A stretch of DNA of 64,000 bases from assembly GCA_009746045.1 (NCBI GenBank), contig RPFO01000041.1:6199323-6263322 (forward strand). The letters are read 5' to 3'. The notes below the pieces were generated by a model. The model worked only from the letters and a program-made list of their open reading frames with translations. It searched no databases and had not been told where the DNA came from. The position numbers and the translations under genes are program-made. Every line of letters starts with the position of its first letter. Position 1 is the first letter of the stretch. Of the stretch, positions 1-10,800 are shown piece after piece. The stretch comes from Mesostigma viride. Its lineage: Eukaryota > Streptophyta > Mesostigmatophyceae > Mesostigmatales > Mesostigmataceae.

Positions 1-139
1 CACTTGTGCAAGTCTCGCCACCTTCGCGCCCTGTCCAGGCCGTGCCAGCAGACGTAACGGACCTTTGCACACGGTGCACAAATAGGCAAAATCACGTGCA
101 AGTCACGCATCTCACGTTGCAAGCCCTCTGCCGGTAGCC

Positions 140-715
140 ATGGCTTCCCGAAACGCAGGGCCCTGCGAGAAGGCGTTGGCCACGCTTGGAAAATACCTCG
201 ATAGTCTCGAGGACGGCCAGACAAAGATGTCGGACCAGCTTTCATACCTGACGCACCAGGTCTCCCTTTTATCCGGGGCACCTGGTGCTGTTGGAGGCAC
301 CGGACCTACCTGCGAGGTTCTCAAAATCCACGACGCCGGCTATGATGATGTCGACCGCAAGACGCCAAAAATTTGCGTCGAGTGGGTCTACGAGAGGAAT
401 GCGGCAAAGCCGAGGAAGGTCGAGGACCTCTGCGAGTGGATTCGCCTCGACCAAGCCGACGGATGCGTTAAGATGGTTGACGAATTCCTCAATGGCTTCT
501 CCAAGTCCAAGCGCCAGCCAGGCATTTCCCCCATTGCCCTCTACAAGGCATGGGAGGAGGCAAAGAAGGGTTTCGAGGACGCAAAGACCGCCACTTCCCA
601 TGGCAGGAAGAGGAGCCGCGAGGAAGCGTCAAGCTCCCACGGCCATGGCGACAAGAAGAAGACCGGCTCGTACGTTATGAAGAGCCTGACTGGAAACTCC
701 AAGGACAAGGAGTAG
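140..715 (+). CDS. hypothetical protein, 191 aa
   Basis: I do not recognise this protein. It opens with ATG (MASRNAGPCEKAL) and runs 191 codons to TAG. The first half looks helical and mildly acidic; the last 45 residues are rich in K, R, S and H, with a basic KRSREE patch and a KKK run that could serve as a nuclear localisation signal. No catalytic motif, membrane segment or signal peptide is visible. Two TGTAA pentamers, the usual green-algal poly(A) signal, lie 64-79 bases after the stop, which supports a real transcript end. It sits just upstream of a hAT element and could be a host gene or an ORF of an unrecognised mobile element. The overlapping antisense ORFs look like shadows. Confidence 0.45.
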   Translation: MASRNAGPCEKALATLGKYLDSLEDGQTKMSDQLSYLTHQVSLLSGAPGAVGGTGPTCEVLKIHDAGYDDVDRKTPKICVEWVYERNAAKPRKVEDLCEWIRLDQADGCVKMVDEFLNGFSKSKRQPGISPIALYKAWEEAKKGFEDAKTATSHGRKRSREEASSSHGHGDKKKTGSYVMKSLTGNSKDKE

Positions 716-778
716 ATTGTCGTTTTGTTGACGACGGCAACGAGCTTGCCATTTCGCTCTTGTTGAGCTGACAACGAA

Positions 779-794
779 TGTAAACGTGATGTAA
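779..794 (+). promoter_or_regulatory. candidate poly(A) signals (two TGTAA)
   Basis: TGTAA occurs at 779-783 and 790-794, shortly after the stop of the 191-aa ORF. TGTAA is the common polyadenylation signal of chlorophyte algae. The site is inferred from sequence only. Confidence 0.35.
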
Positions 795-924
795 ATTTTA
801 ATGAATTCGTTTATGCAGTATAAAACGCGTCAATGCATGTTGAAAACAATTTTCATTTCGTCTCGAAATGCAGTTCTAACTGCGGGTTAAAATCCAGAGT
901 AAACCTCTCATGCAACGACACAGG

Positions 925-2239
925 CCAGGTTGGCCAATACGTCGGTACGTCAGATACGTCGGCCTCAAAATACGAGTATTATACGTGGAGCATGGCAGAA
1001 TACGTCACCAGAATACGTGGCAGTGTGCAGCATGGTTATGAATGGGCCTTTAGGGTTTAGGCCTTAGGGGGCATAGTTATGCATGGAGATCAGTAAATTA
1101 TGGTGGAAGGCATAATTTAATCTGCACCATTCCTTGCACTTATTCCCCACCTGAGCCTGCCATAAATTTTTAATGCAATATGTGCACATTCCTTGCACTT
1201 ATTCCCTACCAACCTGCCACCATAATTTACCCATTACTGCATGTGCACATTCCTTGCAAGGATTTATTGTGCATGCCAAGTCCGGGAGCAGTGATCAGCC
1301 CTTTGTACTGACTAAGGCCGGCAATCATCGCCTTGAAAGAGCGGCTCTGAGCCGCGTGAAAGGAAATAGCATTCTCAACAAAGAAATTCACCACCAGGAG
1401 ATGGCATTCCTCTTCGTTTATGGGGCTCACAAACCTCGTGATTGTCTGCTGCATGCATGGCGAGGATCTCCTGCACCTGCCGACCCCGGCCGAAGCAAGG
1501 CCGTGGCCGCTCTCCGCCATTGTCCTGAAGCTAATGTGCTGCTGCTTCCTCGCCTTCAGCCCGGCCTTCTTGCTCAACAACTCCTGGAATTCTGACCTCC
1601 GTTTCTCCCCACTCTTTGCGTCAGGGCAAGCATCTATGCCCTGCCCTGCGATGCCCGCTAAATGTGCGTGCATCCGGGTCGCACTAATCTGCTTGCCATC
1701 GCCACTGGTAAAATCGTGGCCGCAAAATGAGCAGCTAAACTTCAGCTGCGAAACCGTTTCCCCCAGAGCATCCTTCACCAAGACAACTGGTTCTTTTCGT
1801 TACAAGATTATGCTCTGGCCCTTTTTCTGGCATGGCTGCAAAAACGCGATTGCCCTTTGCGACAAAATCCAATGGCACACCGCCATGCAATATTAATGAT
1901 ACAGGCTGTGTTACAAGTACCACGTTCCTAGCACAGCTGGCATTTTCATCGTGCTGGCACTCACTCCGTGTAATTTCAGGCTTCAGCTAGCTTGCCAACT
2001 GCCAAGTCATTACTGGACTTGCGAAAAGCTGCCTAGTTCGTAGTAGAAAATCTTGGTAAAGGTAGGCGCCGCGCCACGGTCCGGTTGGCCTGGCGCCAAG
2101 CGCTGCCCCAGCTCGAACCTAAAAAATTTCCAAGTCCAAATCACGTATTCCTGACAAAATACGCGTATAGTACGTCGGGGCCAAAAAAACGCGTATTGCC
2201 GTATTTATTTTGACAATACGCACGTATTTGCCAACCTGG
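925..2239 (-). mobile_element. hAT-like DNA transposon, 1315 bp, shortened
   Basis: The ends form an 18-bp inverted repeat with one mismatch: CCAGGTTGGCCAATACGT at 925 against the reverse complement of the right end at 2239. A perfect 8-bp target duplication GACACAGG flanks it (917-924 and 2240-2247). The 8-bp duplication is the hAT hallmark, and the internal minus-strand ORF encodes the N-terminal part of a hAT transposase. The catalytic core and C-terminal dimerisation region are missing, so the copy is non-autonomous. Subterminal DNA is rich in ATACGT/ACGTAT words on both sides, as expected of transposase-binding repeats. Confidence 0.82.
1227..1781 (-). pseudogene. hAT transposase N-terminal fragment (BED-type zinc finger plus start of DUF659)
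   Basis: The 184-aa minus-strand reading frame carries a BED-like zinc-binding region near residues 15-52 (CSFCGHDF, then HAHLAG and a later C). A linker follows with KKAGLKARKQQ, and then FFVENAISFHAAQSRSFKAM near residues 132-151, which resembles the first block of the DUF659 domain of hAT transposases. A full hAT transposase is normally 600 aa or more and needs a D-D-E core and a C-terminal dimerisation domain; neither is present. The frame ends inside the element. Short minus-strand coding at 1735-1923 in another frame may be a 5' exon or frameshifted start. It was probably a DNA-binding transposase; this copy cannot be active. Confidence 0.65.
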
Positions 2240-2356
2240 GACACAGGTCGTATGGGATTCTTGCATAGGTTGTCTGAGTGTCAAGGGGTTACACAGATCG
2301 AGTAATCTCTTTACAAACCCCGCCGCGCGGCCCTCGCCGGCTCCCTCACCATGCGA

Positions 2357-2600
2357 GGCCATGGCGAAAAATTGGGCGGTCTTTTCTTAAGAGTAAGTAC
2401 GTGCAATTTTTCGCCACGTTCAACAACCTACGCCACCTCAGCGCCGGCCAGTGGGGGAAGGTGGCGAAAAATTGTCCATTCTTTTCTTAAGAATATATAT
2501 GGACAATTTTTCGCCATCCTTGTCACACCTTGACAAAGCACCTCCAATGACCCGCGCCAAGGGGTGGCAGGGTGGCAAAAAATTGTCCATTCTTTTCTTA
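2357..2600. repeat. palindromic repeat cluster GGCGAAAAATTGTCCAT
   Basis: Units contain GGCGAAAAATTGTCCAT (2463-2479), a short spacer with CTTTTCTTAAGAATA, and the perfect inverted copy (2499-2515). A diverged unit lies at 2358-2420, and another arm begins near 2573. The unit is interrupted by the piggyBac-like element at TTAA 2598-2601 and continues after 5520. Each unit could form a 17-bp hairpin. It may be a small palindromic MITE or satellite. Confidence 0.7.
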
Positions 2601-2935
2601 ACCCCTCAACCGTCTTTGACTCGTGACTAAAATGAGTCACGAGTTGCACAGTATGCCACAGGTGCCCCCATTCAGCCTAATTTTTTTTTCTAGACCATAC
2701 TAGGAACCAAGCATAACCATATTAGGGCCCACCTGGGGGTATAGTGGGTGGTCCCAGTGCTAGCCCCCCCTGCTCTATAAATAGCCCCCCCCTCAGGGGG
2801 GTACGGTGAGTGCGCGCGGTGACACCCTTATAACGGATGATAGACCCCTTTCCTCAATGAGTTGACCCTGGGGTTGGTTTTGTAGATAGATTTTTTAGTT
2901 AGGATGGGATACAAACACTAAAAATTGTAACTCCC

Positions 2936-3414
2936 CCAGGGACCCATCAGCTGGTGCTAAAAATAACTGGTGACTATTTTGAGTCGCGAGTTTTTGGGGG
3001 GCTAAAATAGGCATCCTAGTGCAGTTTTGAACATGGAAACGATAGGTAAGCATGGAGTATGGGCAAACATGCATGCTAACACTTATTCCAACCTGTGTGC
3101 CACCAATACCTGCCATAACCACTGCAGGTCCCTGCCGGATATGATTGGAGACGACTACGCGCGGGCCGCGAGTACGGGGTTCACAACCTTATCATGCATG
3201 ATGGAGCACGTATACCTTGGATTTCACCCTAGTATTTCAGGGGGGACTGCAACTGTACCCAAGCACTACATCCAAACACTTACATGTCTTGTTTCACCCA
3301 GGGACCCACAAGATAATGCTAAAAATAGCTGGTGACTATTTTGAGTCACCAGTTTGGGGGGGCTAGAATAAACATCCTAGTGCAGTTTTGAACATGGAAA
3401 TGATAGGTAAGCAT
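2936..3414. repeat. two ~118-bp direct repeats inside the piggyBac-like element
   Basis: The segment starting CCAGGGACCCA at about 2936-3054 recurs at about 3297-3414 (shared words: GGTGACTATTTTGAGTC, ATCCTAGTGCAGTTTTGAA, GATAGGTAAGCATG). About 240 bp of unrelated sequence lies between. I see no gene in 2602-3944; this repeat pair and the tandem repeat that follows are its only clear structure. Confidence 0.7.
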
Positions 3415-3703
3415 GAAACATGCATGATTATGTTTATTCCAGCCTATGTGGCACAAATATATGCCACAATAAGCGTAAATGCTTGCAGACCCGCTGATAC
3501 TGTGGTACTTATTTTTACATGCATGATGGACCTTGCACACAAAGTCAAAACATCCCAGCACTCCTAGATAAATTAGTGACCAAAGGACCATGCATGCAGT
3601 AACACTGAAAATTGCCAACTAGAAATAGGTGGCACTGTGACCATCACGGAGCAGATTTTCAAACTGCACAAGTTATGCATAAACATGAAAGCTAATAAGA
3701 CAT

Positions 3704-3845
3704 GACCATGAAACAATAACCCATGCAGGCTACCAACATGAAACCAAATAACACATGCACAGGTGGGACCATGAAACAATAACCCAGGCTAACAACATGA
3801 AACCAAATAACACATGCACAGGTGGGTCCATGAAACAATAACACA
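3704..3845. repeat. tandem repeat, ~60-bp unit
   Basis: Two and a bit copies of a unit beginning ACCATGAAACAATAACCCA and ending with CACATGCACAGGTGGG, at 3704-3767, 3768-3826 and a partial copy after it. Shadow ORFs over it are not credible. Confidence 0.75.
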
Positions 3846-3944
3846 CACTTCAAACCATGCCGGCCCATGGTGATACACGGCGCGCATGAGCGCGGGCAGG
3901 AAAGGCCAAATGCCATGCCACGTAGGCAACATATTCTAGCATTC

Positions 3945-5208
3945 TTAGTCAGCCTCCGTAGGACTATATCCCAGGCGGACATGCTCCGCCCTGAGATGGC
4001 GGCGCCGCGCCACCCCCTTGAGCTTCCGGGTGGTGGCTGCTGCCCCCCTCGTGGTAGCGGCGCCCTTGAAATTCTTGGCGCATTCGCTACGCTGGGAGAG
4101 GCGCTGCCATACCCGCTGCTTCGTCACGTTGAAGTCCAGCCCCTCCACCTGCCCGGAGTGGAAGAGGCCGAAGCAGTTCTGCTCGCTGTTGCTGCAGAAC
4201 GCCATGTCACAGTGCTCGCACATGACCGAGGTCTTGTGCTTCCTGCCTTGCGCGCAGCACAGTTGGCACAGCACCTGCTCCACCCAGACATTTGCCCATC
4301 TCATGCATTGTTAAGGGGTGCCACTCACGCCCACCTGGCTTGCCCGCCCCCTTGAGCTCAGCATAGTCGTTGGTCTCCTTGACAATCTTGGCCACGACAT
4401 CACGTTGGGACCAGAAAAGGGAGAACAGCCCGAGGGGCCCAAACTTGAGCTGGACAGGGGAAAGGTTTTGATAGCAGGCGGTACCCGTCATCGGCGACAG
4501 CACCGGAGTATCGGGAAAAGGAAACACACCTGGCTTGCCGAAACCAGATTTCCAGACAGTCTCGGCTGGCTCCTCAGTGGCAGGCGTGTCGTTAGGAAAA
4601 AGCGAATCATCGAGCTCAGCCTCACCGCTCGGCACCGGACCCTCCGCACCCTTCTGGTAAACAACGCCGTCATCGGAAGCGTCCGAGACAACGCTCTCGC
4701 TGGCCGCCGCCTTGGACTGACGGCGCCTTTTCGGGGCGTGGCTGATGGCTGGGTTCTTCTACGGGTTGCCGACAGCGCGGTTCCCCGGCTCGCGTCGCTT
4801 GACCGGTGTGGGCAGCTCGATATCCTCGGATTTGTCGTCGTCGTCCTCGCCGGCGTCAGAATCGCTATCCTGGCCCTGCTCGCTATCATCGTCACTGCTA
4901 CCTGCCGTTGGGACCTTCCTGGCTGCGCATTCTTTCACTAGAGCTTCGTACTCATCTGAGCTGCACGAATATATGAAAATCTGCTCACGGGTGAATGGGT
5001 ACGTGAGCTTGTCGTCCGGGAAATAGCACCGTGCACCATCTCCGGAACTGTTCACTGTCACTACCTTGCCCGGCAAACGTACCTCGCTGTGTTTTTCCCC
5101 ATACTGCTCTATCGCCCAGTCTAGTCCGAACTTTTCCACAGGCACTGCCATGAAAATGCCCTTCTTTACCTTGAAAGTCCGTATATCTGCCTGCATTTCG
5201 TCCGCCAT
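3945..5208 (-). pseudogene. piggyBac-like transposase, in-frame stop and deleted catalytic core
   Basis: Reading the minus strand from ATG at 5208, an acidic N-terminus (D/E/S-rich) is followed by a TAG at 4759-4761. The same frame then continues through a basic PKRRR stretch into LFSLFWSQRDVVAKIVKET, NDYAELK and WHPLTMHEM, which match the start of the DDE_Tnp_1_7 (piggyBac) domain. At about 4290 the frame changes and passes directly into CQLCCAQG, CEHC and CSNSEQNCFGLFH (ORF 3945-4304), a cysteine-rich finger like the C-terminal domain of piggyBac transposases. The roughly 300-residue RNase H-like core with its three aspartates is therefore absent. The protein is inactive; the element would need a full-length relative to move. 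Confidence 0.7.
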
Positions 5209-5532
5209 GTCTACGTCCGCGCTCCCCCCTTTTTTCGCATCCTTCGTTTTCGTACGTTTTTGTCAATTTTTTTTACCGCCCAAACCTGCATTCACCAGGG
5301 TACCCTGTTGACTTTGACCAGGGTTTCCACCCTGATACGGTGGTCAAATACGGTCAGACAAGTGTCCTACGGATAGAGTGAATCTAGATCTTTTCGGTGG
5401 TCTAGTTGGTTCCCGCCAAAACCTTCCCGCCAAATCCCTACAGGGCGCACAAACTCATGCCGAATGTGAGGCATGAGAAAAACTCGCAGTCGAAAATCGG
5501 CACGAGGACGGTTTAGGGGTTAAGAATAACTA

Positions 5533-5662
5533 TGGACAATTTTTCGCCATCCTTGTCACACCTTGACAAAGCACCTCCTATGACCCGCGCCAAGGGATGG
5601 CAGGGTGGCGAAATATTGTCCATTCTTTTCTTAAGAATATGTATGGACAATTTTTCGCCATC
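5533..5662. repeat. palindromic repeat cluster, right half
   Basis: This is a close direct copy of 2500-2610: ATGGACAATTTTTCGCCAT, then CCTTGTCACACCTTGACAAA, GACCCGCGCCAAGG, then ATTGTCCATTCTTTTCTTAA and again ATGGACAATTTTTCGCC. It continues the array split by the piggyBac-like element. Confidence 0.75.
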
Positions 5663-6445
5663 CTTGTCACACCCCCAACAACACAACCTCACAACTGCCG
5701 GGGTGGTGAGTGGTGACAGATGCCAGCCTAAATGTCACAGCCTCACTATAGGTTGTGATAGATGCAAATGGTGTTAGCCACCTCTGTGATAGGGTGAGAT
5801 AACTCCCTCCAGTTTTTAACACCTAGGCCGCGGTCACTATAGGGTCACTATAGGGTGGCAGATGCCAGCACAAGGGTGGTTCACTTTCCTAGTCGCGATG
5901 ACGGAAAGATGATGGAATGATGATGGAATTGTTAACTAATTAAAAAAAAAATTAATTAATTAATAGACACGTGACTGCGTCTGTCGTCCAAATATGGACC
6001 ATTCCTGGCCTTTGGCATTCAGATTCCGAATGCTCTCATCGAGATCTATCAATTGCACTACTAAAACTTTTGTTTGGACCCCCGAACGTCCTACTTGGTC
6101 TGTCTGGACTTTGGCCCATTTGATGCTAAGGGCCCAGCTTACAGCCATTTTCACCTGTCTTGTTGGCCTACTATCGCTCAACCGAAAACGGACTTTCCAG
6201 TATCTAAGGTATGATTTGGGATCCTCTCGGGGAGATCTGTCGATTGCGCTACTCAAAATAAAAATCGAACTTGATTTTTGAGCCCCAGTCTACGAGAGCA
6301 GACCGGTTTCCCGCCAACTGTTTCACATGACTATGAAATTTTTTTTTCCCTGGATGTTATGACGTGTTCTATAAATAGCTCACAACGCAGTATATCGCGT
6401 TCTAAAAAAAAAAAAAAGGGTTAATTAACAATATCTTATTACAAC
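5663..6445. other. intergenic stretch, no gene seen
   Basis: No supported coding sequence. It holds a doubled GGTCACTATAG, an A/T tract at 5940-5963, a TATAAATAG box at 6370-6378 and a short palindrome (AACGCAGTATATCGCGTT) near 6381-6399 followed by an A-run. A similar palindrome occurs near 18075. The ORFs at 5960-6281 show no recognisable domain. Confidence 0.5.
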
Positions 6446-6627
6446 TTGGCGTTCTCACGCGATATGCTAACCAATTCCTCCAAGTGCCCTCACTTGGCTC
6501 AGCATTTCGTGCTGTTCGCATCCGCCAACTTGACGAGTCCCGCGGCAGCCAGCTCCCCAATAATGAGTGCCTCATGCTTGAAGTGCCGTAACACGTGCGG
6601 GGGGGCGGCGTGGCCCGGTGCGTGTGG

Positions 6628-6708
6628 GTCCCTGATCAACAGAGTCGCGTTCCCACCCGCCGCTGCTTGCCATTACAATTCGTTCAAGTGGCCCGCCGGA
6701 GCGGCTGT
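6628..6708. repeat. scrambled partial copy of the GT29-like last exon
   Basis: Bases 6628-6675 match 7454-7503 in the same orientation (GGGTCCCTGATCA, then TTCCCACCCGCCGCTGCTT). Bases about 6668-6708 match 7410-7450 in inverted orientation (AAGTGGC, then CCGGAGCGGCTG). It is a rearranged, non-functional duplicate of the 3' coding end of the neighbouring gene. Confidence 0.5.
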
Positions 6709-6843
6709 ACAATTTTTCCCAGTGAGCGCGCTGCCAAGTGTACTTGTGGGCAAATTTTTAGGTGCCCCGTCACTTCGAGGTACTAAAAATTAGGCTACGG
6801 TACGAATTCAGCGAATTTCAGCGAATTTTCAGTCGAACCAAAG

Positions 6844-7338
6844 GAAGTGACGGCAACTACCAAAAAGTTTCCGTTACGAATTTTCAGCCCAACACTCGCG
6901 CAAAATGAAGTGACGGCAACTACCAAAACGTTTCCGTTACGAATTTTCACTCCCACACGTTTGCACAAGAGGAAGTGACGGCAACTACCAAAACCTTTCC
7001 GTTACGAATTTTCAGTCCTACACTTTGCGCAAATTTTAGTAGGGCTGCACGCAAGCTACCTTTCAAAATTTTGCGCTAGTATGGAACGCATTTCATTCGT
7101 CTGGAGGAACGCTGCCCGCCAACTACCCCCGTTCAGAATGTTCCGCCGAAATTTACTTGAGATTTGGAAATCTGAACGTGCGCGCAAATTTTAGTAGGGC
7201 TGCACGCAAGCTACCTTTCAAAATTTTGCGCAAGTATGGAACGCAATTCATTCGTCCGGAGGAATGCTGCTCGTCAACTGCCCCCGTTCAGAAAGTTGCG
7301 CCGAACTTTACTTGAGATTTGGAAATCTGAACGTGCGG
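6844..7338. repeat. two tandem-repeat families (~64-bp x3 and 155-bp x2)
   Basis: GAAGTGACGGCAACTACCAA recurs at 6844, 6907 and 6972, each followed by TTTCCGTTACGAATTTTCA. A second unit of 155 bp starts at 7027 and again at 7182 (GCGCAAATTTTAGTAGGGCT, ending CTTGAGATTTGG and CTGAACGTGCG). No gene is seen here. It lies just downstream of the GT29-like stop codon. Confidence 0.8.
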
Positions 7339-7406
7339 TTGGAGTTTCGCGGGGAAACCCAAGTTCCCGAGTAATTCACCAATGACGCGCTTCGAACACT
7401 TGCCCG

Positions 7407-7868
7407 CTAAAACCTAAGCAGCCGCTCCGGCTGGCCACTTAAACGAAACGGGATGGGGTCCCTGATCAGCAGAGTCGCATTCCCACCCGCCGCTGCTTCC
7501 CGCCAACGCAGCACCTCGTAGTAATGCGGGTGCAGGCAATGCCCCGAGTCAAATCCGACCATGTCAGGGACTATGCCTTGGAGCAGGGTTCCCCCGAGGG
7601 CCACCATGCCCGTCCGGATCGGGCCAAAGTAAGGGAAGCGGTGCTGCAGCTCCGGGTGGAAGCGGTTCTGGAGCCACAGGTAGTAGTTCCATAACAAGGC
7701 GTCCGACGTCCAGTGGGAAAAAGTCGCGTTGCTGCGTGGGGGGTCCCTGAAGCCCCTGGGCCACCCTGGCCGGCTGGCGAATATTTTCACGTCGGGCCCG
7801 ACGCGGTCCCACAGCGCGGCGAGCTGGTCGGGCGTGCAGCACTGTGGCCGCACGCACCCGCAAGCCGA
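7407..7868 (-). CDS. GT29-like exon 3 (S motif, HYYE)
   Basis: Acceptor CATTCGACAG precedes 7868; the stop is at 7407-7409. The exon gives about 92 residues before the S motif, then GPIRTGMVALGGTLLQ, VPDMVGFDSG and HPHYYE, and ends PERLLRF. This is the catalytic C-terminal half. Confidence 0.62.
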   Translation of the reverse strand, partial: SACGCVRPQCCTPDQLAALWDRVGPDVKIFASRPGWPRGFRDPPRSNATFSHWTSDALLWNYYLWLQNRFHPELQHRFPYFGPIRTGMVALGGTLLQGIVPDMVGFDSGHCLHPHYYEVLRWREAAAGGNATLLIRDPIPFRLSGQPERLLRF

Positions 7869-10800
7869 CTGTCGAATGGGGAGGGCGCGTGTCAATCCGC
7901 GGAGGGTTACCGTGGCAGCCGAAAGGCGAGGTTAGGTTAGGTTAACAGGTAAGGCTAGGTTAGGTTACTAGGTTAGCTTAGACAGGTTGGGTTGGGTTGG
8001 GTTGGGTTGGGTTGGGTTGGGTTGGGTTGGGTTGGGTCGGGTTAGGTTAACAGGTTAGGCTAGGATAGGTTAGGTTAGGTTACGAGGTTAGCTTAGACAG
8101 GTGGAGTTGGGTTGGGTTAGGTTAGTAGCTTAGGTTAGGCCAGGCCAGGCCACGAGAGGCGAGGTGAGGTGAGGTGAGGTGAGGCGCAGCGCGGCGGGGC
8201 GGGGCGGGGCGGGGCGGGGCGGGGCGGGGCGGGGCGGGGCGGGGCGGGGCGGGGCGGGGCGGGGCGGGGCGGGGCGGGGCGGGGCGGGGCGGGGCGGGGC
8301 GGGGCGGGGCGGGGCGGGGCGGGGCTAGCTTATGTTATGTTATGTTATGTTATGTTATGTTATGTTATGTTATGTTATGTTATGTTATGTTATGTTATGT
8401 TATGTTATGTTATGTTATGTTATGTTATGTTATGTTATGTTATGTTATGTTATGTTATGTTATGTTATGTTATGTTATGTTATGTTATGTTATGTTATGT
8501 TATGTTATGTTATGTTATGTTATGTTATGTTATGTTATGTTATGTCATATCATGTCATGTCATGTCATGTCATGTCATGTCATGTCATGTTATGTTATGT
8601 CATGTCATGTCATGTCATGTCATGTCATGTCATGTCATGTCATGTCATGTCATGTCATGTTATGTTATGTTATGTTATGTTATGTTATGTTATGTTATGT
8701 TATGTTATGTTATGTTATGTTATGTTATGTTATGTTATGTTATGTTATGTTATGTTATGTTATGTTATGTTATGTTATGTTATGTTATGTTATGTTATGT
8801 CATGTCATGAGTTGAACGCCCTTCACCGCTGGCTAGCACGCCGGCGATGGAGACGGGATTTTTGTTGTTTGGGGAACCGATTGTGGGAGGCTGAGCCCGC
8901 AGCCGCCACTGATTGCTATTGAACCCTTGCAGCTGGCCAGGCCGCAAGGAGCTCAGCGGCGCGGCGCTAACCGATAAGGCATGCTCGAGCCTCTAACCCG
9001 AGACTACCGGTAGGCTACCCGATAGTGCATGCTCGAGCCTCTAACCCGAGACTACCGGCACTCAGCGGATCTGTGCTACCGAGGGCGACGGTTCTCTGAC
9101 CGTCCCGGCGCGCACTGGCTTCCGTACCTTGCTTAGGCACCGACTAGCATCTAGACACCAATCTTTGATGCCCACCTGACTAGGCGCCCAGGCCGGCGAC
9201 TACCGGCCAGCGGATAGATGCCACTCGGGAGCACAACTCCCATACTTTCTTTTTAAATAATTATCATAAATTATTTAAAGCGAGGGGCAATAGGGTAGCA
9301 CTGACCCTACGTACGTTCAAGTAGAGAAACACGTAACGGCACACTGACCGTCCCCAAATCCTAAACCCCAAGGAGGGTGCCCTACGCTGGGATCTGAGCA
9401 CGCCAAAAACACCCGGGCTTTGCTCCCGGCCTCCTTTTCTACTTGGGTGCAACTGCACCACATGCATCATTATTAGGCACACTGGCCGCCTGTCAGGTCT
9501 AGGGAAATGTATTCACAGATGAAAGAAGCGCCCATTCCCATGCAAAAAGACGACAGGTCACACGGTAAAAAAAAACTCATGTCATCATGAGCTGCCGCAG
9601 CAGCTTGTACTGAGGCCCCGACAGCATCGCTGGCTTGGTCAAGGCATCGGCAATATTCTCGCTCTCGGGGATCCACCGCCGCTCATCCAACACCGTGGCG
9701 GACTCGGCCAACACAAGGTAATCTAGTTTGGTGGTGGAGGCGAGCGGGTTATTCAGAAACTCAATTATTGACTTGCTATCTGTGCACAGCCGCATGCGGA
9801 GCGACAGCGCCACGCGGGCCTTATCCGCAATCCATTGCAAAAGATGCTGCACATAACACGCATGGTCGACAGCGGAAATGAACGCGCGACACTCCGCGCG
9901 ATTGCTGTCTACCACTACCCGCTGATGGATGCGGCTATACCAGTCGACAATAGTGGGCTGCCCAGTGGGGCTATCAAGAAAAAAGATGGCCGCCTCCCGC
10001 GCGCGCAGCTGCGTGATGGTACGCGACTCCAGGTTCGCGTCAGAGTAAATGGTCATTGCCACCGGGCGGGTGATATCAACCCCCCACACGCGCAGGCCCG
10101 GTGACGCCAAGACTTGCGTCCGAAGATGCTGCGCTCCCATGCCCGCAAGCACGGCGTCGGGCGCACGCGCGTAGATGGACAGGTCGGGTCGCACCGTGCC
10201 CGCGAGCCACCCCAGCTGGCCGCGCAAGTGCGGTCCCGCGGACGCATCCAGCCGCTCAGGCAGCGATTGCGCGAGCTTGTCGGCGTATTCCTGCTTGGCC
10301 GCCATGTCAATGCACCAGCCAACCGGTGTGCGGTGCAAAGTGTAGGTTAGGCCACAGAAAGGGACGGGGGTGTCGGGGTCCAGCCACAACGTGCGGCTAG
10401 TGGGCAAAAGCTTGGCCACAGCGGTTATGAACTGCCGGACCCACGCCCGGGGTCCAATAAGCCGCCAGTCATCCCCATGCCATTGCATGAACGCGGGCTC
10501 GTGTGGGTTGGGTGTGTGGATGTGAAAGAGGTTGCTATCGATGCGGGAAAACACCGCCCCCATGCTAGCAAAGATGCGTTCAGCCGTCTTGCGAAAGATG
10601 ATGGGGCTAGACTGCAGGCCCTCCACACCAAGGAGAAGCCGCAAGTACACACACCGCAGCTCCCCCTGCCACACCAAAGGGACCTTGACCACATACACCG
10701 TGCCACGCCACACTTCCTCGGCCACTGCCGGGTCGCTATGGAGAAAGGCCCGCTGAAAATCTGAGCAGGCCATGGCATAGTCCAACCCCCGATCCAACAG

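Larger units (their letters stand above)
2602..5519 (-). mobile_element. piggyBac-like DNA transposon, 2918 bp, internally deleted
   Basis: Both sides are TTAA (2598-2601 and 5520-5523), the invariant piggyBac target. The ends are inverted repeats: CCCCTCAACCGTC on the left and CCCCTAAACCGTC, read inward, on the right. A 10-bp subterminal palindrome ACTCGTGACT/AGTCACGAGT sits at 2619-2644. The flanks rejoin exactly into the palindromic repeat found uninterrupted at 2471-2516 and again near 5617-5661, so an empty site is visible in the same window. The inside carries the N-terminal and zinc-finger C-terminal parts of a piggyBac transposase with the catalytic middle deleted. Confidence 0.85.

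Noticed and set aside
5960-6281. Overlapping ORFs on both strands (95-98 aa)
   Set aside because: No domain, no codon-use or context support, in an A/T-rich intergenic stretch.
7925-8160. Interstitial telomere (TTAGG/GGTTA)
   Set aside because: Mixed, imperfect pentamers grading into unrelated pentanucleotides inside an intron; no telomere junction.
8332-8922. Open frames encoding MLCYV repeats
   Set aside because: Pure translation of a (TATGT)n array; open in all three frames because the 5-bp unit has a 15-bp codon period.
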